In this document: positions 44,374-47,315 of the stretch, in pieces
How positions within the stretch are numbered: the stretch's first letter is position 1
Layout of the letters: the number at the start of each line of letters is the position of its first letter
Origin: Chromera velia
Taxonomy: Eukaryota > Sar > Chromeraceae
Direction: 5' to 3'
DNA length: 47,315 nucleotides
Assembly (NCBI GenBank): GCA_018398765.1
Contig: JAHBMJ010000471.1
Location: 1-47,315 of the forward strand
The notes under the pieces: generated by a model
Seen by the model: only the letters and a program-made list of their open reading frames with translations
Databases searched by the model: none
Told to the model about the DNA's origin: nothing
Translations under genes and position numbers: made by a program

Positions 44374-45849
44374 GCCGGTATTTCATTTCATTTAGCTTTG
44401 TTTGCTCTGCTAGTTTGTGTCTGGGAAGGCAGGCATGTCGCTTTCCCTGTTTGTGTGTCTTTCGGTTGCGTGGCTCCTCGTTTCTTTCTCATTCGCATTC
44501 AACTAAGAAATCACGAAGCCCGATCACCGTTTTCGCTTCTTGACACAGAGGGGAATCACGACTGTCCTCATCGTCATATGGTGCAGGAAATCTCCGACCG
44601 CAAGAGAAAGAGAACAGTGCAGAACTATGCAGCAATGCATACGCAGGGGTTCTCTGAAGGATCAAGTCAGTCAATTTCATTTATTCACCCCTTGTGTTGA
44701 GGTCGGCAAGAAACAAGCTTTCTCGAGGACAGCGATTTTTTTTTTCAAAAACGGCCCTGTGGCACGGTTCGTCTGTCAGCTGTTGTCATTTTCCCCGTCA
44801 CTTTGTCTCGATGAGTTGCTGTTCTTCCATGAGGCTTTTGTGCTGCAACAATGAATGCGACAGAGAACGTTCACTGACAGTCAGGTATCTGTCTTGCTTT
44901 CTTCCACGTGTCTGTGCTGCAAGAAGCAACCGTACCCTCTCTTAGTAGTCAATGCGTCTCGGGTCTTTGTGCCCCTGTATCTATCCCTGCACGCATGCAG
45001 AAATCAATCTGAAGTCACTCCTTCACTCTCCTCTCTTTCTAGGCCTAGCTCGCGCCAGCGTCCGTGTGTGTCTTTGATGCAGTCCGTTCTTCTCTGTCCC
45101 GCCCTAGATTGACTGCCCGCTTGTCCGCTTCCTCTCTAAAGTGTTTCAAGCAAGCCCTTGCCCGTTCCTTCAATTGCGCCTCCCTTTCGCTTCTCTCACA
45201 TGCAGGAAATAGTCAGACACCTTCGGGACAACGACGCGAACGTCCCCGCTCGACGGCCTTCGAGGTCCCCCCAGTCAGTCTCAGAGTTCTCTCCTTACCC
45301 TCCTTTGAGCTGTCAACCACGCAGTCGGCTTTGGAGGGGCTGCGCCACTGTCTCCGCGTCAAAGACGTGCGGAGACGTACTTGCCCTTCTTTTTTGTCGT
45401 ACAGTGGAGCTTCATTGTTCTGCTTCCATTTTTTGACCGGCTTTCTCTGTTGTCTATCTCCTCCTCGAGCTCTCGTTCCAGGCGCGCGCTAACGTCCGCT
45501 TCTTGATCTCCACACCTTGAGACTTCAAATGATCCTTCTTCTTGACGCAGCAGCCCCAGACCGAGCTCCTATTTGAATTTCCTCAACTAATGAATACACC
45601 ATGGATGTCCGTGAGAAAGAATGAAAGGCAAAAAAAGAGAGAAAGAGACGAAACTGACCGCACAAGAAATTTTCAGAGCATTCAGTGCAGTTTCTGTTTG
45701 GCTGTCTAAGTTCAAGTTTGAAGGAAACACACTGCAAAAAAAGTTTCAAAAAAACATTCTCTCCATCTACTGCCCTCTTTTTTTTTTTTTGCAGGGTTCC
45801 CCTCCCCCCGCACAGGTTGGTCTGCTTTGCCTTTTTGCTTTATTTCCGT

Positions 45850-46062
45850 CTCTCTCTCTCTCGCTCTCTCTCTTTCTCTCTCTCTCTGTGTGTGTGTATG
45901 TATGTGTACATGAAGAAAAGGAGGGAGAAGAAGAGACATATGTGTCTGTCTGCCTCATTCGCTCTCTCTCCCCCTCCCCCGGCCCTCTCTTTGTCTGTAC
46001 TTTCCCTCCCATCCCTCCCTCCATTCCGAGCTCTCCCTCTCTCTCTCTCTCTCTTTCTTTCT

Positions 46063-46103
<41 letters not shown>
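45850..46103. repeat. CT-rich and (GT)n simple repeats
   Basis: (CT)n at about 45850-45890 and 46030-46062, each followed by GT repeats (45886-45908 and 46065-46103): the same CT-then-GT order occurs twice about 180 bases apart. Confidence 0.88.
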
Positions 46104-46104
<1 letters not shown>

Positions 46105-46456
46105 ATCGGAGGGTCAAACGTTGGATGAAAGCGTGTTTATGTACCGATACTAATGCAATATCCTCTCTACAAAGCACGCGCCGCACAATTTGTCTTCCCT
46201 TTGCCTCGAACATTAAGCATCAGCACCACCCGTCCTCTTTTGTGTGCTCACACGTGCTGCTAAACTTCTCTATTCCAGGGTAATTGTTTGCTTTCTTTCT
46301 CTCTCAATAAGCATTCTATTTTTTCATTTTCTCTATATGGATATTTGTGGTGACTTTTCTTGTGCCTTTTCCTGCAGGCGGCCACCGCTTCCAAATGAGC
46401 TTGGGAAAAGAGAGATTCCGAATATCTTCATAGCAGTCAGAGGCAAAAAATGAAGA

Positions 46457-46457
<1 letters not shown>

Positions 46458-46494
<37 letters not shown>

Positions 46495-46512
46495 AGGGAG
46501 GGAGGGAGGGTG
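46458..46512. repeat. (GA)n followed by (GGGA)n
   Basis: About 14 GA units followed by GGGA units and GGGTGGGA. Confidence 0.9.
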
Positions 46513-46779
46513 GGAGGACAGTGTATGGACTGGACTGGACTGAGGGCCACCATCTTTTCTCACTTCCTTCTGTCCCTCTTTTGGTCTCCCTGCCTGCATG
46601 TTTACTCTTTCTCCCTCGCAACGTGACAGCTGCTGGTCCAGCAAAGGTTTGAAGGAGTGCGTTTCGTCTTGCAAGGGCATTTTCTTTCCATCCGTGCTCT
46701 TCCTGGTGCTTAAGTCTTTAGCTCCCCCAAAGCAAGCTCCTGGCAGTGCCAGCCGCGCAAGTCGATCCAATTGATTTTC

Positions 46780-46805
46780 CAATTGGAAATTCAAATTTCC
46801 AATTG
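46780..46805. repeat. 26-base palindrome at a composition boundary
   Basis: Perfect 12-base arms CAATTGGAAATT and AATTTCCAATTG are separated by CA. They sit exactly where balanced-composition DNA changes to the AT-rich island that continues to the window end, so this may be the inverted end of an element. Confidence 0.75.
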
Positions 46806-47315
46806 TATTTTTTTATGATTAAATGTTTATGTAAAGCTAATCTGTGTAACTGACACTGTTAGTAACTGCAAACTGTGTTAGCTTAAAATCTTTGAGTTTT
46901 AAAATGTTTATGCGCAAAAAAATTTTTGATACGTATTTTTTATTGATTTTCTAAGTGATTTTTGTTTCCAATTTATTTTTTCTATATTTAGAAAATATAT
47001 ATGACTTCTTGACATTTTTTTAAAAAGAAATTATCCTTTTTAATTTTTCGAAAGAGCCAACAATACTAGTAACAATATCATGGCAATATGGGAAGTCGGC
47101 AATTAGTATAACCATAACACATCCTGCTAATCATCATACATTTAATTACAGATATATAAATCTGATCTGCTTAGGCAGTTTTGATTGATTGATTGATTTG
47201 ACAAAAAAATTCTTTACTGTAATATCCGAGTCACTCTTTATAATTTGAATTTAAACTTATAATTTTGAGGCGATAAGTGATAAGTGATTTAGTGGTGCCC
47301 TTGCGCACTGTCGCC
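46806..47315. other. AT-rich island to window end, no gene
   Basis: Very AT-rich, with T-runs and TGATTGATTGATTGATT at about 47180. No credible frame. Confidence 0.5.

Larger units (their letters stand above)
44171..46779. other. Repeat-rich stretch without a supported gene
   Basis: Two segments follow good acceptors and read briefly open: after GTGCAG at 44586 (EISDRKRKRTVQNYAAMHTQ) and after ATGCAG at 45205 (EIVRHLRDNDANVPARRPSR). They might be 3' exons of the PTB-like locus, but they do not resemble the later domains of that family. The rest is CT/GT-rich and gene-free. Confidence 0.3.

Overview
The window is nuclear DNA from a eukaryote, most likely an alveolate protist of the chromerid/dinoflagellate type. 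Chromera is my best guess, but this is inference. The evidence is threefold. There is an eight-exon secreted coiled-coil protein of a family I know as abundant in dinoflagellates. Intron acceptors are overwhelmingly TGCAG. GC-balanced genes coding for very long, low-complexity, Pro/Gly/Ser-rich proteins are separated by sharply AT-rich islands. Stops used are TGA, TAG and TAA, so the code looks standard. I see no prokaryotic operon, CRISPR array, rRNA or tRNA.

Layout. 1-2763 (+): 3' part of a large charged protein. 2764-5484: gene-free, with an AT-rich island at about 3440-4500. 5485-10334 (-): secreted coiled-coil protein, seven exons plus a possible 32-codon cassette exon. 10335-11016: divergent promoter region. 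11017-12360 (+): protein with a PH-like domain. 12600-13800: AT-rich island. 13800-26367 (-): one 14-exon gene for a protein of about 2,548 residues. Its N-terminus looks N-myristoylatable (MGNAQS) and EF-hand-like, an EF-hand is formed across a splice junction near residue 1395, and the rest is mostly disordered. I assembled it from splice sites; every junction keeps phase. 26380-27840: AT-rich and repeat-bearing divergent intergenic region with one doubtful exon. 27850-33024 (+): intronless 1,724-residue proline-rich disordered protein. 34626-34856: MITE-like palindromic element. 35433-36206 (-): PHOSPHO1/2-type HAD phosphatase.

The right quarter (36.8-46.8 kb) is a degenerating repeat-rich zone. 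It holds a TRIM-like element with 224-bp terminal direct repeats, two copies of a modular D-B-C repeat, a gag/ORF1-like reading frame broken by three in-frame stops, and a PTB/hnRNP-L-type RRM gene copy with apparent frameshifts. Microsatellites are dense, mainly in introns.

No obvious pathway links the genes. The best-supported functional content is calcium/membrane signalling (EF-hand giant, PH protein), a secreted structural coiled coil, and a small-molecule phosphatase. The most useful observations are the reconstructed giant gene, the cassette exon, the frequent C at +3 of splice donors, the excess of the palindrome TGCATGCA, and the two pseudogene-like loci beside repeat copies.
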